A DNA stretch of 64,000 bases from GCA-002727735 sp038134525 (GCA_038134525.1 JAYPVI010000009.1:33997-97996), one strand, 5' to 3'. Positions 51,882-61,079 are shown, counted from the first letter of the stretch. A program made the numbers and translations. The notes: generated by a model from the sequence alone, not told the origin.

Positions 51882-54274
51882 TATCCAAAATCGTGATTAA
51901 TAAAATAGTTTCCTTTTTAGCATTATTTATTTTTCTGCTAACCAATTTACATACCATTGCACAAGAAAGAAATTATCTCCTAAATGGAAAAGTAATTGAT
52001 CACCAATCGGAGTTCCCTATACCCTATGCTACGGTTAAAGAAATCATAAAAGATTCCAGCACCATTTTAAATATTACAGTTACAAATGAAGATGGATTTT
52101 TTGAATTAAAAACCACATCAAAAAACCCCTTAATTATAGTTGAATTCTTAGGATATGAAAAAATCCGTTTAGAAAACGTATCCATTCCAAATTACAACTT
52201 GAATCTAGGAACTATTCGGCTAAAAGAAGCTGCCCAGCATTTAGATGAGTTTGAAGTTGAAATTGAAAAATCTACTATGGAGTTTAAATTGGATAAACGA
52301 GTTTTTAACGTGGGTGAAGACATAAGCTCAACTGGAGTAAGTGCGCTTGAGGTCTTAAATAATGTTCCTTCCGTTAATGTAAATATTGAAGGTCAAATTA
52401 GTCTGAGAGGAGCCAATGGTGTTCAAGTGCTCATAAACGGCAAACCCTCCGTACTGGCTAGTGAGCAAGGTAAAGGATTAGGAACTATTACAGCAGATAT
52501 GATTGAAAAAATTGAAGTAATCACCAATCCATCAGCAAAATATGAAGCAGAAGGGTCTGCAGGAATTATCAATATTGTTCTAAAAAAAGATGAACGAAAA
52601 GGATTAAACGGATCCATTTCTTTGAACACTGGAACACCTCATAATCATAGTACTGGAGTAAGCCTCAATAAGAGAACCGAAAAGTTTAATTTATTTACCC
52701 AATTAGGCATTGGATACAGATCTTTACCAAGAATAAAAAACAGCAAAAATGAAAATTTCAATTCATTAATTAATATTGAGAGTTCCGGAATAGAATACCG
52801 TAATGAATTTTATTATAATTTGATTCTCGGTTCGGATTATTACATTAATGAAAATAGTTTAATCACCTTGAGTGGTAGTTATGCATTAGAAATTGAAGAT
52901 CAACCATCCAGTTTCCTTTTTGAGATGGATTCAAACGAAATCGAAATAGGAAGATGGGAAAGAATTGAAAATACGGTAGCTATAAATCCTAAATATCAAT
53001 ATGATCTCCAGTATTCCAATGAGATTAAGGGTGATGAAGATCACACCTTGATGGCTAGTGCAACCGGTAATTTTTTTGGAAAAGATCAAGCCTCTTTATT
53101 TGAAATTGAAAACACAGAAGGAAATATCTTCAACCCAAAGCAAGAAACAGAGACCAATTTTAACGAGGAAAAACACACATTTAAAGTAGATTATAGCAAT
53201 CCTATTTTAGAAAATATAACGATTGAAAGTGGTATTCAATATGTGTGGCAAAATGTTAATAATATTTATGCAGTACGTAATTTTACAAATAATAATTGGG
53301 TTATTGATAGCGGATTGACGAATCAATTTGAATATCAACAAAATGTATTTGGTGTGTATACCACTGGTGCTATTGAAAAAAACAATACGGGTTTAAAATT
53401 AGGACTCCGATTAGAGAACACGTTACTTAATACAAGACTTATTACTACCAACGAATTAAACAACCGAAATTTTAACAACTTATTCCCTTCGCTTCACTTT
53501 TCATACAACCCAAAAAAATCACTGGGCTTTCAGTTAGGTTATTCTAGAAGAATCTATAGACCTAGATTATGGGACTTAAATCCATTTTTTAACATTAGGG
53601 ACAACTATAACATTAGAACAGGAAATCCGAATTTGTTACCAGAATTTACAGATTCTTACGAAATATCCACTGTTATCACTACAGACAACACCTCTTTTAA
53701 CTTTAGTATTTACACCAGAATTACAGAGGATGTGATTGAAAGAATTTCCACATTTGAAAATAACGTCAATACCTATATTCCATATAATATTGGCATTAAG
53801 GAAGCAACTGGTTTAGAATGTAATACCAAATTTAATTTGAGCAAAAAAATTACATTACTTGGAGATTTCAATTATTTTCAGTTTAAGAGATCAGGTGAAT
53901 TTGAACAACAAATTATAAATTTCTCCGCCCAACAATGGTATACAAAATGGACTTCAAAATTTAAATTAGGGTCTAATACAGATGTTGAACTGAGCGGTCA
54001 ATATGAATCAGGGTATCAAACCGTACAAGGAGATATAAAAGCACAATGGTATGCTAATATTGGAATGAGACAAAAACTGCTAGATGGTAAAGCCATATTA
54101 AGCTTTAATATAAGGGATATTTTTGCTTCAAGAATCTGGATAAATGAAATTATTCAAAATGATTTCTCTCTGTATAGCAGAAGTTTAAGAGGAAGATTTG
54201 TTACTATAGGATTTAGCTACGGATTTGGTAAGGGCGAAGCCATGGAATACAGTGGGGCAAGAAGGTATTTTTAA
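51878..54274 (+). CDS. TonB-dependent receptor / outer-membrane beta-barrel family protein
   Basis: 798 aa. Signal peptide, CarboxypepD_reg-like domain (YLLNGKVIDHQSEFPIPYAT), plug region (GVSALEVLNNVPSVNVNIEG, QVLINGKPSVLA, EKIEVITNPSAKYEAEG) and an OMP_b-brl_3-type barrel with GYSRRIYRPRLWDLNPFFN. TTG at 51878 overlaps the regulator; GTG at 51893 is an alternative that keeps the signal peptide. Ligand unknown. Followed by a terminator that points the other way. Confidence 0.88.
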   Translation: MISKIVINKIVSFLALFIFLLTNLHTIAQERNYLLNGKVIDHQSEFPIPYATVKEIIKDSSTILNITVTNEDGFFELKTTSKNPLIIVEFLGYEKIRLENVSIPNYNLNLGTIRLKEAAQHLDEFEVEIEKSTMEFKLDKRVFNVGEDISSTGVSALEVLNNVPSVNVNIEGQISLRGANGVQVLINGKPSVLASEQGKGLGTITADMIEKIEVITNPSAKYEAEGSAGIINIVLKKDERKGLNGSISLNTGTPHNHSTGVSLNKRTEKFNLFTQLGIGYRSLPRIKNSKNENFNSLINIESSGIEYRNEFYYNLILGSDYYINENSLITLSGSYALEIEDQPSSFLFEMDSNEIEIGRWERIENTVAINPKYQYDLQYSNEIKGDEDHTLMASATGNFFGKDQASLFEIENTEGNIFNPKQETETNFNEEKHTFKVDYSNPILENITIESGIQYVWQNVNNIYAVRNFTNNNWVIDSGLTNQFEYQQNVFGVYTTGAIEKNNTGLKLGLRLENTLLNTRLITTNELNNRNFNNLFPSLHFSYNPKKSLGFQLGYSRRIYRPRLWDLNPFFNIRDNYNIRTGNPNLLPEFTDSYEISTVITTDNTSFNFSIYTRITEDVIERISTFENNVNTYIPYNIGIKEATGLECNTKFNLSKKITLLGDFNYFQFKRSGEFEQQIINFSAQQWYTKWTSKFKLGSNTDVELSGQYESGYQTVQGDIKAQWYANIGMRQKLLDGKAILSFNIRDIFASRIWINEIIQNDFSLYSRSLRGRFVTIGFSYGFGKGEAMEYSGARRYF

Positions 54275-54276
54275 AC

Positions 54277-54303
54277 AAAAAAGCAGGCCCATCGACCTGC
54301 TTT
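54277..54303 (-). terminator. Intrinsic terminator of the small minus-strand unit
   Basis: On the minus strand AAAGCAGG, loop TCGATGGG, CCTGCTTT and then further T residues (TTTTTTG in total). On the plus strand the hairpin is followed by AGTAAAG, so only minus-strand transcripts have the U tract. It lies 3 bp beyond the stop of the plus-strand receptor gene. Confidence 0.7.
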
Positions 54304-54309
54304 AGTAAA

Positions 54310-54400
54310 GAAAGGAGTTTTATGATAAACAACCCTGGAGGATCGCCTGCCTGTAAAACTCCATAATACTTTCTGAATTAGACATTTGACACCTCCTTTC
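54310..54400 (-). promoter_or_regulatory. Candidate SD-sequestering RNA structure
   Basis: Two mutually exclusive stems on the minus-strand RNA. GGAGTTTTA (54362-54354) pairs with TAAAACTCC (54322-54314), which holds the peptide's stop codon. GAAAGGAG, the SD itself (54400-54393), pairs with CTCCTTTC (54317-54310). The two 3' arms share CTCC at 54314-54317, so forming one disrupts the other. Confidence 0.45.
54320..54385 (-). CDS. 21-aa peptide with strong Shine-Dalgarno
   Basis: ATG at 54385, TAA at 54320-54322. The peptide begins MSNSESIMEFYRQ and ends QGCLS, with a single Cys near the C-terminus. It is preceded by GAAAGGAGGTG (54400-54390), a near-perfect anti-SD match with 6-nt spacing; no other gene in this window has one. 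A terminator follows 17 nt later. Codons include AGG, GCG, ATC and CTC, rare in the neighbouring AT-rich genes, so the DNA may instead be constrained as RNA structure. Function unknown. Confidence 0.5.
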   Translation of the reverse strand: MSNSESIMEFYRQAILQGCLS

Positions 54401-54409
54401 TATATTAAA

Positions 54410-54469
54410 TTAAACATAAGTTATTGTCATAACCACGAACATTACTAAAAATATTAAGATAATATTCAT
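54410..54469 (-). CDS. 19-aa hydrophobic peptide, doubtful
   Basis: ATG AAT ATT... encoding MNIILIFLVMFVVMTITYV, a single hydrophobic helix, ending 9 nt before the Shine-Dalgarno of the 21-aa ORF. No Shine-Dalgarno of its own. It may be chance in an AT-rich gap, or the first member of a two-peptide unit. Confidence 0.25.
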   Translation of the reverse strand: MNIILIFLVMFVVMTITYV

Positions 54470-54506
54470 TTCATTTTCTTGTTTAACTTTTTAGTATTTT
54501 AGCTTA

Positions 54507-54917
54507 ATGAAGCTATCTACATTTATATGCATATTTTCTATTTTTTCACTATCCTGCTCTAAAGCGATTATTTGCGAAATTCCAAAGGATTTAGATTGTG
54601 AAAAATGGGATGGATATCACAAATTCATCTATGATCCAATAATAATCGATGAAGAATGTAATTGCATTGTAGCTGGTAAAGTAAAATACTTGCTTAATTG
54701 CGAAACAAAAGCCTTAGTTCACTATGGAAGCGGAGAATGCGACAATATAGCTTTTAAGATAAGTTGTATAGATGGTAACTGCTTTGACCAAAATGGAAAC
54801 CCCTACCAAGCTCAAGAATTCACCATAGATTGTAATGGTAACTCTATTCAAAATGGAGAGGTTAATGCCAATGAACTAGATGATTTATTTGACCCGACAA
54901 CTGGACCAAAACCATAA
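54507..54917 (+). CDS. Cys-rich lipoprotein
   Basis: 136 aa. Lipoprotein signal (FICIFSIFSLSCSK). The mature part has about ten cysteines (EECNCIV, LLNCETK, GECDNIA, ISCIDGNCFD, TIDCNGN), suggesting several disulfides in the envelope. A TATTTTAG box 4 nt from the ATG resembles the leaderless promoters elsewhere. Followed 14 bp later by another lipoprotein. No known family recognised. Confidence 0.7.
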   Translation: MKLSTFICIFSIFSLSCSKAIICEIPKDLDCEKWDGYHKFIYDPIIIDEECNCIVAGKVKYLLNCETKALVHYGSGECDNIAFKISCIDGNCFDQNGNPYQAQEFTIDCNGNSIQNGEVNANELDDLFDPTTGPKP

Positions 54918-54931
54918 TTATTTTCGTTGAA

Positions 54932-56143
54932 ATGAATTGCTTTAAGCTATTTTATCTGATTGCGATATCTTCCTCCATTGCCTGCGGTAAAGTAAATAAA
55001 GACTGTAATCAAAACAACTATCCTAATGCACCTGCTCAATTATGGTATGTTTCCCATCTAGGTTCTCAGGAAGAATCACATGGGCATTTCATCTTGTCAT
55101 GCCAGGATGGAGGATTTATTCAAGTTGGTGAAACGGGATTCTTACCTAATTCAGCTAAACTGTTGGTTGTTAAAACAGATGAAAATGGCAATTTATCATG
55201 GAAAAAAGAATTTCATGAAAATGGTCATAATCTTGGAAATTCAATACTGGAAGATGATGATGGGTATATCATATGTGGAGAAATCAATGAAAATAGTGTT
55301 TTGATAAAATTGAATAAAACAGATGGTGATGTGATTTTCAATGTTAATATTGACAATGGTGGATTAGATGCATTTGAGCATATAACGAAAACAGAAAACG
55401 GATTTCTAGCCGTTGGGTACAACCAAGCCTATGATGTTAACAATACATTCTACACTGAAGGAGCCGGCTATGCCACGTTTTTAGACTCCAATGGACAAAA
55501 ATTAAATGGCATTGACTTACGAAACTATATTTCCCATGCATACCGAATTCACACCCACAACAATCACTATTTTATTGCTGGGTTATCCTCTAATGCAGAA
55601 GCATATGTGCTCCTCAAAATGGATAGTACTGGACAAATAATTTGGAAAAAAGAATATGGCGGATCAAATTCAGACCATTGTTTTGGTATGGATTTATCAA
55701 GTGACGGTTTTATTTTCCTCACTGGACATACTTTATCAGAAACCAAAAATTGGGATACATATACTCTTAAAATTAATCTACAGGGAGATGTAGTTTGGGA
55801 ATCCAAAAAAGGCAATCCAAGAGGATTTAATCCTAAGTTTATTCATGACGAAGCATGGGATATTAAAGCTACAGCAGATGGTGGGTGTATAGTAGTGGCC
55901 GGTACGGGTGATGAATATGGAAACTACAACAGGAAATGTGGAAATGATGGAGATAACTCAAATACATGGCATGTGTATTTAATAAGATATGACTTAAACG
56001 GAGAATTAGTTTGGGAAAAAACATTTGGGGGTGGTGAAGGCATGGATTGGGCAGGTGAAGCCATAGACCTAACGAATGATGGAGGCTCAATTATTGCTGT
56101 AGATGACGGTTCATTTGGATTTTTAAAAACATCGAATATTTAA
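54932..56143 (+). CDS. Lipoprotein-like beta-propeller protein
   Basis: 403 aa with an N-terminal lipoprotein-type signal (LIAISSSIACGK). Repeated blade pattern: LSCQDGGFIQVGETGF, LEDDDGYIICGEI, KTENGFLAVGYN, LSSDGFIFLTGHT, TADGGCIVVAGTGD, LTNDGGSIIAVDDG, each followed by a W-K-K/E strand such as LSWKKEFHENG and VVWESKKGN. This is the delta-60-like propeller common in Bacteroidota. Surface binding role probable, ligand unknown. Confidence 0.78.
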   Translation: MNCFKLFYLIAISSSIACGKVNKDCNQNNYPNAPAQLWYVSHLGSQEESHGHFILSCQDGGFIQVGETGFLPNSAKLLVVKTDENGNLSWKKEFHENGHNLGNSILEDDDGYIICGEINENSVLIKLNKTDGDVIFNVNIDNGGLDAFEHITKTENGFLAVGYNQAYDVNNTFYTEGAGYATFLDSNGQKLNGIDLRNYISHAYRIHTHNNHYFIAGLSSNAEAYVLLKMDSTGQIIWKKEYGGSNSDHCFGMDLSSDGFIFLTGHTLSETKNWDTYTLKINLQGDVVWESKKGNPRGFNPKFIHDEAWDIKATADGGCIVVAGTGDEYGNYNRKCGNDGDNSNTWHVYLIRYDLNGELVWEKTFGGGEGMDWAGEAIDLTNDGGSIIAVDDGSFGFLKTSNI

Positions 56144-56152
56144 ATTTGTAAT

Positions 56153-58420
56153 ATGAATCTAAAATTAAAAACCACTTTTTTAGCTTTAGCCGTACTACAG
56201 CTGTCATTAGCTCAACAAATCAATGGCACCTGGAACGGAAAGCTTAATGTCCAAGGACAAGAAATACCACTCGTCTTTCACTTTGTAAAAAATAAAAAAG
56301 AAATCAAGGGCACCATGGATAGTCCTGCACAAAGTGCAACGGGAATACCCATTGATGAAATATCTTATAAAAAAAACCAACTATCTCTATCAATCATGAA
56401 TGGTGTAATTCAATATGAAGGCACACTAAAAGAGAATACCATAATTGGATTATTCAAGCAAAGTGGAATGGAGTTTAATTTAAATTTAACAAAAGGAGAA
56501 ATGAAAAAACCAGGAAATACCCAATTACCAAGTACAGATGAGGAGTTGAAAGCACTTGCTGCTAAAGAAAAAGGCAATTATAAATATGCCGTTAAAGATT
56601 ATTTTGCCAAACCAAAATCTTCGTCATTTCAATTGTCTCCTAATGGTACTTTCATGAGCTACAGAGAAAAGGATGAAAATCTTAAAAACCATGTATATGT
56701 TAAAAACATCAATTCTGGTGAAATTAAACGAGTTATTGAAGAAAAAGAGGAACTAATTCGAGGGTACGGTTGGGCTAATGATAGCAGATTGGTATACGTC
56801 ATGGATAAAGGAGGTAATGAAGATTATCATTTATTTGCAGTGGATATTGATGGTAAAAATCAAAAAGAATTAACTCCTTACAAAGGGGTTAAAGTAAATA
56901 TTCTTGAAATGCTAAAAGAAGATAAAGATCACATGATTATATCTATGAATAAAAATAACGCAGAAGTTTTTGACCCATATAAAATCAATATCAAGAATGG
57001 GGAAATTGAGCAGCTTTATGAAAACAAAGACATCACTAATCCTATAGCTAATTATGTTTTTGATAAAGATGGAAACCTTAGGGGTTATGCCAAACTGAAA
57101 GATGGAATGAATTATGAAATCTATTACCAAAAATCAAATGGAAAATTTGAAGTGATCTTAGAAACTAATTGGGATGATTCCTTCTACATTTCAAATTTTA
57201 ATTATGCATCGACCAATAAAAATGAAGCTTATGTTGTATCTAATTTAAATAGTGATAAAACCGAAGTATACCGATACGATTTGGAAAAAAATGAAGTCAT
57301 TGAAAAGCTATTCGGTCACGAGAAATATGATGCAAACGGAGTTGCCATATCAAGAAACAGAAATTGGGAACTAGACTATTTCAGTTATGAAGGTGAAAAA
57401 TATAACATCATACCGATTAGTGATTATTATAAGAAATTACATGCCAGATTAAAAGAAGAGTTTCCAAATCATGAATTTTATGTTTCAGATAAAACTGATG
57501 ATGAATCTCAATATCTCATATACGTAACTAGTGATAGATTATATGGAAAATACTACGCCTATGACGTTCAAAAAGATGAGATAAAGCTTCTTTTTGATTT
57601 AATGCCTCAACTCAAGGAAGAGGATATGGCTGAAATGCGTCCTATTATGTTTGAGAGTAGAGACGGCCTTACACTTCATGGATATATTACTTTGCCAAAA
57701 GAAGCTATTAAAGGTGAAAGAGTACCCTTAGTAGTCAATCCTCATGGAGGCCCACAAGGAGTTAGAGATTCGTGGGGATTCAATCCTGAATCTCAGTTAT
57801 TTGCTAGTAGAGGTTATGCCACTTTACAAGTAAATTTTAGAATTAGCGGTGGGTATGGTAAGGAGTTTTTGAGAAAAGGATACAAACAAGTAGGAAGAAA
57901 AGCCATGGACGATGTAGAAGATGGATTGAAATATGTGATAGAACAAGGTTGGATTGACCCTGAAAAAGTCGCTATTTATGGAGGTAGTCATGGAGGATAT
58001 GCCGTGTTAAGAGGTTTAACAAAAACACCGGACTTGTATGCTTGTGGTATCGATTATGTAGGCGTTTCTAACTTATTCTCTTTTATGGAAACGATTCCAC
58101 CTTACTGGAAACCATACTTAAAAATGATCAAAGCTATCTGGTACGATCTTGATGTGGAAGAAGAAAATGAAATCATGAAAGAAGTTTCACCTGTATTTCA
58201 TATAGATAAGATTAAAAAACCGCTATTTGTAGTTCAAGGAGCAAATGATCCTAGAGTTAATATAGATGAAAGCGACCAAATAGTAGAAGGTTTAAGAGCA
58301 AATGGAGTTTCTGTTCCTTACATGGTGAAATACGATGAGGGTCATGGGTTTGGTAAAGAGGAAAACAGAATGGATTTTTATAAAGCCATGATGGGATTCT
58401 TAGCGGAAAATTTAAAATAA
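56153..58420 (+). CDS. S9 family peptidase (prolyl oligopeptidase type)
   Basis: 755 aa. Signal peptide; an extra N-terminal beta domain (residues 22-120, INGTWNGKLNVQGQEIPLVF) seen in Bacteroidota enzymes; a seven-blade propeller; and a C-terminal alpha/beta-hydrolase with Ser612 in GGSHGGYAV, Asp699 in GANDPRVN and His731 in DEGHGF. The nucleophile motif is GGSHGG in place of the common GGSYGG. Acts on short peptides in the periplasm. 9 bp after the propeller lipoprotein gene. Confidence 0.93.
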   Translation: MNLKLKTTFLALAVLQLSLAQQINGTWNGKLNVQGQEIPLVFHFVKNKKEIKGTMDSPAQSATGIPIDEISYKKNQLSLSIMNGVIQYEGTLKENTIIGLFKQSGMEFNLNLTKGEMKKPGNTQLPSTDEELKALAAKEKGNYKYAVKDYFAKPKSSSFQLSPNGTFMSYREKDENLKNHVYVKNINSGEIKRVIEEKEELIRGYGWANDSRLVYVMDKGGNEDYHLFAVDIDGKNQKELTPYKGVKVNILEMLKEDKDHMIISMNKNNAEVFDPYKINIKNGEIEQLYENKDITNPIANYVFDKDGNLRGYAKLKDGMNYEIYYQKSNGKFEVILETNWDDSFYISNFNYASTNKNEAYVVSNLNSDKTEVYRYDLEKNEVIEKLFGHEKYDANGVAISRNRNWELDYFSYEGEKYNIIPISDYYKKLHARLKEEFPNHEFYVSDKTDDESQYLIYVTSDRLYGKYYAYDVQKDEIKLLFDLMPQLKEEDMAEMRPIMFESRDGLTLHGYITLPKEAIKGERVPLVVNPHGGPQGVRDSWGFNPESQLFASRGYATLQVNFRISGGYGKEFLRKGYKQVGRKAMDDVEDGLKYVIEQGWIDPEKVAIYGGSHGGYAVLRGLTKTPDLYACGIDYVGVSNLFSFMETIPPYWKPYLKMIKAIWYDLDVEEENEIMKEVSPVFHIDKIKKPLFVVQGANDPRVNIDESDQIVEGLRANGVSVPYMVKYDEGHGFGKEENRMDFYKAMMGFLAENLK

Positions 58421-58430
58421 TTACACATAT

Positions 58431-58445
58431 TGCAACATTGTTGCA
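58431..58445 (+). promoter_or_regulatory. Zur/Fur-like operator palindrome
   Basis: TGCAACA-T-TGTTGCA, a perfect 7-1-7 inverted repeat lying just upstream of the -7 box of the TonB receptor at 58479. Size and symmetry fit a Fur-superfamily operator, and a Fur-family regulator gene is encoded two genes downstream. Confidence 0.6.
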
Positions 58446-58454
58446 TTTATAATC

Positions 58455-58462
58455 TATATTTG
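58455..58462 (+). promoter_or_regulatory. -7 box TATATTTG of the TonB receptor gene
   Basis: Perfect TAnnTTTG, 9 nt after the palindromic operator and 16 nt before the ATG, so repressor binding would cover the -33 region. Two further 10-bp palindromes, TTTGGCCAAA (58459-58468) and TTCGGCCGAA (58470-58479), overlap the box and the start codon. Confidence 0.6.
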
Positions 58463-58478
58463 GCCAAAATTCGGCCGA

Positions 58479-60713
58479 ATGTGCTTAAAATATCTAACGT
58501 CTTTTTTATTCCTTTTTGCTTGTTTACAATTTCAAGCTCAATCAATTTTCGGAAAAGTTTTAGATAAAAAGACAGAATCTGCAATTCCATATGCAAAAAT
58601 ATACTGTTTAGAAACACAAAACGGTGTTATCGCTGATAGTACAGGCAAATGGCAATTAGACAACATGATAAATAATCAGATGACATTACAAATCTCTGCC
58701 ACTGATTACGGAAGTGAGATGATTCATGTAAAACCCTCTGATACTGAAATAGAGGTCAAATTAAAACATGAACACATACATTTAGACGAGGTTATCATTT
58801 CAACGTCTGATTCAAAACTACAGCGGTACAGTACGTTTCCCGTAGAATCAAGAAAAATAGCCGATTTAAACAAAATTGAACAAACTAACATAGTAGAGGC
58901 ACTAAGTAACATACCTGGAGTCTATAATTTATCCACTGGAAATGGAATTGCTAAACCGGTCATTAGAGGACTTACGGGAATGAGAGTACTAACCTCTCAA
59001 AATGGCTTAAGATTAGAAAATCAACAATGGGGTGCAGATCATGGTTTTGCTGTACTTAATTTAGGTATAGACAGGGCAGAAGTTATCAAAGGACCGAGCT
59101 CATTGATATATGGGGCTGATGCACTTGGAGGGGTTATCTATCTAGCAGATGAATCCTATGCAAATGCAAACAAAACGGAAATTAAAGCCAGCACCAAATT
59201 TGAGTCTAATTCGCTGGCTACGGTAAACAAAATTTCCTATAAAACATCAAAAAATAATTTACGATTAGCTGTTTATGGTGGCTATTTTTCAAGGTCAAAT
59301 TATGCCATTGGGAATTCATCTAGTCTTGAAAACAACTCCGACAGTATATTTGCTTTAAACTCAAAAAATAGTGGAGGATCTTTTAAGACAACGATTGGTT
59401 ACAATAAAAATAACTGGATTAGTAATTTAAGGTATCAAGTACTTTATTTCCAGAACGGACTTCCTGGACACACCCATGCAGCAAATCCGGGTATATCTGA
59501 CTTTCTTTCGAACAACAGATCTAGGAGGTATACCAAACCAGCTCAAAAAATACTAAATCATTTAGTGCAATGGGAAAACAAATTTTATTTTAAAAACGAT
59601 GAAGTAGTAGCACAATTGGGATTTACATCAAATGAATTGAGAGAATTTGAAAAAAGAACTTTGATTCCAGGAATTGATATGACTTTACAAAACTATTCTT
59701 ACAATGTACGTTGGAAACACCAATTCAATGAACATGTAGAATGGGTTTCTGGCACACAAAGCATGTTTCAACGTAACACCAATGGGTATAATGAAATCAT
59801 TGAAATTTTAATTGAAGATGCCACATTTTCAGATGTAGGTGCTTTCACAATAATAAAGGGAAATTTTAATCTATGGAACATGCAAGCTGGAGTACGTTAT
59901 GACCAAAGAAATATCACCACAGCCAATATTGTAAATGGGTTTGATGACACATTTAATGGTATTAATTATTCTGCTGGTATTTCGAGATCATCAGAGATGT
60001 TTACCACTAGATTAAATGCCTCATCTGGGTTTAGACCTCCGCACATTTCAGAATTATTGGCTGACGGAGTTCACCACGCCACCTTACAATATTTAATTGG
60101 AGATGCAAATGTTGATTCTGAAAGAGCAAATCAAATTGATTTTTATTTGGGAACTCATTTTGATCACTTGGAGATTGTGATAAATCCTTTCATAAATCAA
60201 ATCGACAATTACATATATAAAAACCCAACAGCAAATATAGATACCGTTTCGGGGCTTGATATTTTTAATATGAAACAAAAAGATGTCATTTTTTCTGGAG
60301 GTGACATCGCTATACATTATCACCCCCACATGGCACATTGGTTACATCTAGAAAGTAATTTTTCTTTGCTATATACAAATAATGAGTTGCCATTTATTCC
60401 ACAAAACAGGTTCAAAAATATAGCTAAAATTGATTTTAAGAATAGAAAAGGAATTAACAGTGTTTCTGCACAATATATTCACTTTTTTGGGCAAAATAGT
60501 GTTGCCACCTATGAAGAACCTAGTGACCCTTATCAATTAATTAATTTTTCTGTTAATGGAACCATTCCAGTAAAAAATAAAATAGACTATGCTATTGGTG
60601 TAAACAATTTGTTAAATACCAGATATGTTGATCATTTATCTCGTCTTAAAACGTATGAAATACCAAATCCTGGTAGAAATATTTATATCAAGTTGATGTT
60701 TCAATTTGACTAA
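58479..60713 (+). CDS. TonB-dependent receptor, probable metal (zinc) uptake
   Basis: 744 aa. Signal peptide, CarboxypepD_reg-like domain (SIFGKVLDKKTESAIPYAKI), plug (IPGVYNLSTGNGIAKPVIRG, EVIKGPSSLIYGADALGG), and a barrel ending YIKLMFQFD. Loops are His-rich: GLPGHTHAANPG, ADGVHHATLQ and HYHPHMAHWLH, as in ZnuD-type zinc receptors. With the Fur-superfamily palindrome in its promoter and a Fur-family gene downstream, zinc (or another divalent metal) is the likely substrate; inference. Confidence 0.88.
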   Translation: MCLKYLTSFLFLFACLQFQAQSIFGKVLDKKTESAIPYAKIYCLETQNGVIADSTGKWQLDNMINNQMTLQISATDYGSEMIHVKPSDTEIEVKLKHEHIHLDEVIISTSDSKLQRYSTFPVESRKIADLNKIEQTNIVEALSNIPGVYNLSTGNGIAKPVIRGLTGMRVLTSQNGLRLENQQWGADHGFAVLNLGIDRAEVIKGPSSLIYGADALGGVIYLADESYANANKTEIKASTKFESNSLATVNKISYKTSKNNLRLAVYGGYFSRSNYAIGNSSSLENNSDSIFALNSKNSGGSFKTTIGYNKNNWISNLRYQVLYFQNGLPGHTHAANPGISDFLSNNRSRRYTKPAQKILNHLVQWENKFYFKNDEVVAQLGFTSNELREFEKRTLIPGIDMTLQNYSYNVRWKHQFNEHVEWVSGTQSMFQRNTNGYNEIIEILIEDATFSDVGAFTIIKGNFNLWNMQAGVRYDQRNITTANIVNGFDDTFNGINYSAGISRSSEMFTTRLNASSGFRPPHISELLADGVHHATLQYLIGDANVDSERANQIDFYLGTHFDHLEIVINPFINQIDNYIYKNPTANIDTVSGLDIFNMKQKDVIFSGGDIAIHYHPHMAHWLHLESNFSLLYTNNELPFIPQNRFKNIAKIDFKNRKGINSVSAQYIHFFGQNSVATYEEPSDPYQLINFSVNGTIPVKNKIDYAIGVNNLLNTRYVDHLSRLKTYEIPNPGRNIYIKLMFQFD

Positions 60714-60724
60714 ATACATTGAAG

Positions 60725-60755
60725 CTAGTCATTAAAGGGCTCCATGACTAGTTTT
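60725..60755 (+). terminator. Probable terminator after the metal receptor gene
   Basis: CTAGTCAT (60725-60732), 11-nt loop, ATGACTAG (60744-60751), then TTTT. A perfect 8-bp stem but a short U tract, so termination may be partial and allow read-through to the small lipoprotein. Confidence 0.5.
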
Positions 60756-60798
60756 AATCCATTATTAAAAGAAGAGCCTAATATTTAAAGAAAAGAAA

Positions 60799-61065
60799 AT
60801 GAAAAAAGTAGTAATCTTTTTAGGAGCAATGGCTGTATTTAATTTAAGCTCATGTAACAAGTGTGCTGAATGTCATGCTGCCGCTGACATAAATGGTACG
60901 GAGTATGAAATAATGGAGCTAGGTGAATATTGTGGTGATGAATTAACTTCTATTGAAGAAAGTGGTTATGATGTAACTGATACAATTTATGTCGATGCTG
61001 ATGGGGATAGCCTTCCAAGTCCAGTTACTGGAAATGTAGAAGTTCATTGTGGTGAAGATCATTAG
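60799..61065 (+). CDS. Small Cys/His lipoprotein
   Basis: 88 aa. Lipoprotein signal with FNLSSC, directly followed by NKCAECHAAADINGTEYE; a second cysteine in EYCGDELT and a third in VHCGEDH. The CxxCH-like start, acidic body and flanking metal-receptor and Fur-family genes suggest metal binding in the envelope, but CAECH is too isolated to claim a heme site. Function unknown. Confidence 0.75.
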   Translation: MKKVVIFLGAMAVFNLSSCNKCAECHAAADINGTEYEIMELGEYCGDELTSIEESGYDVTDTIYVDADGDSLPSPVTGNVEVHCGEDH

Positions 61066-61079
61066 TAATATCTTATCTT

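Noticed and set aside
54322..54366. 14-codon plus-strand ORF preceded by GAAAGGAG
   Set aside because: Mirror of the minus-strand inverted repeat; the terminator and better SD spacing are on the minus strand.
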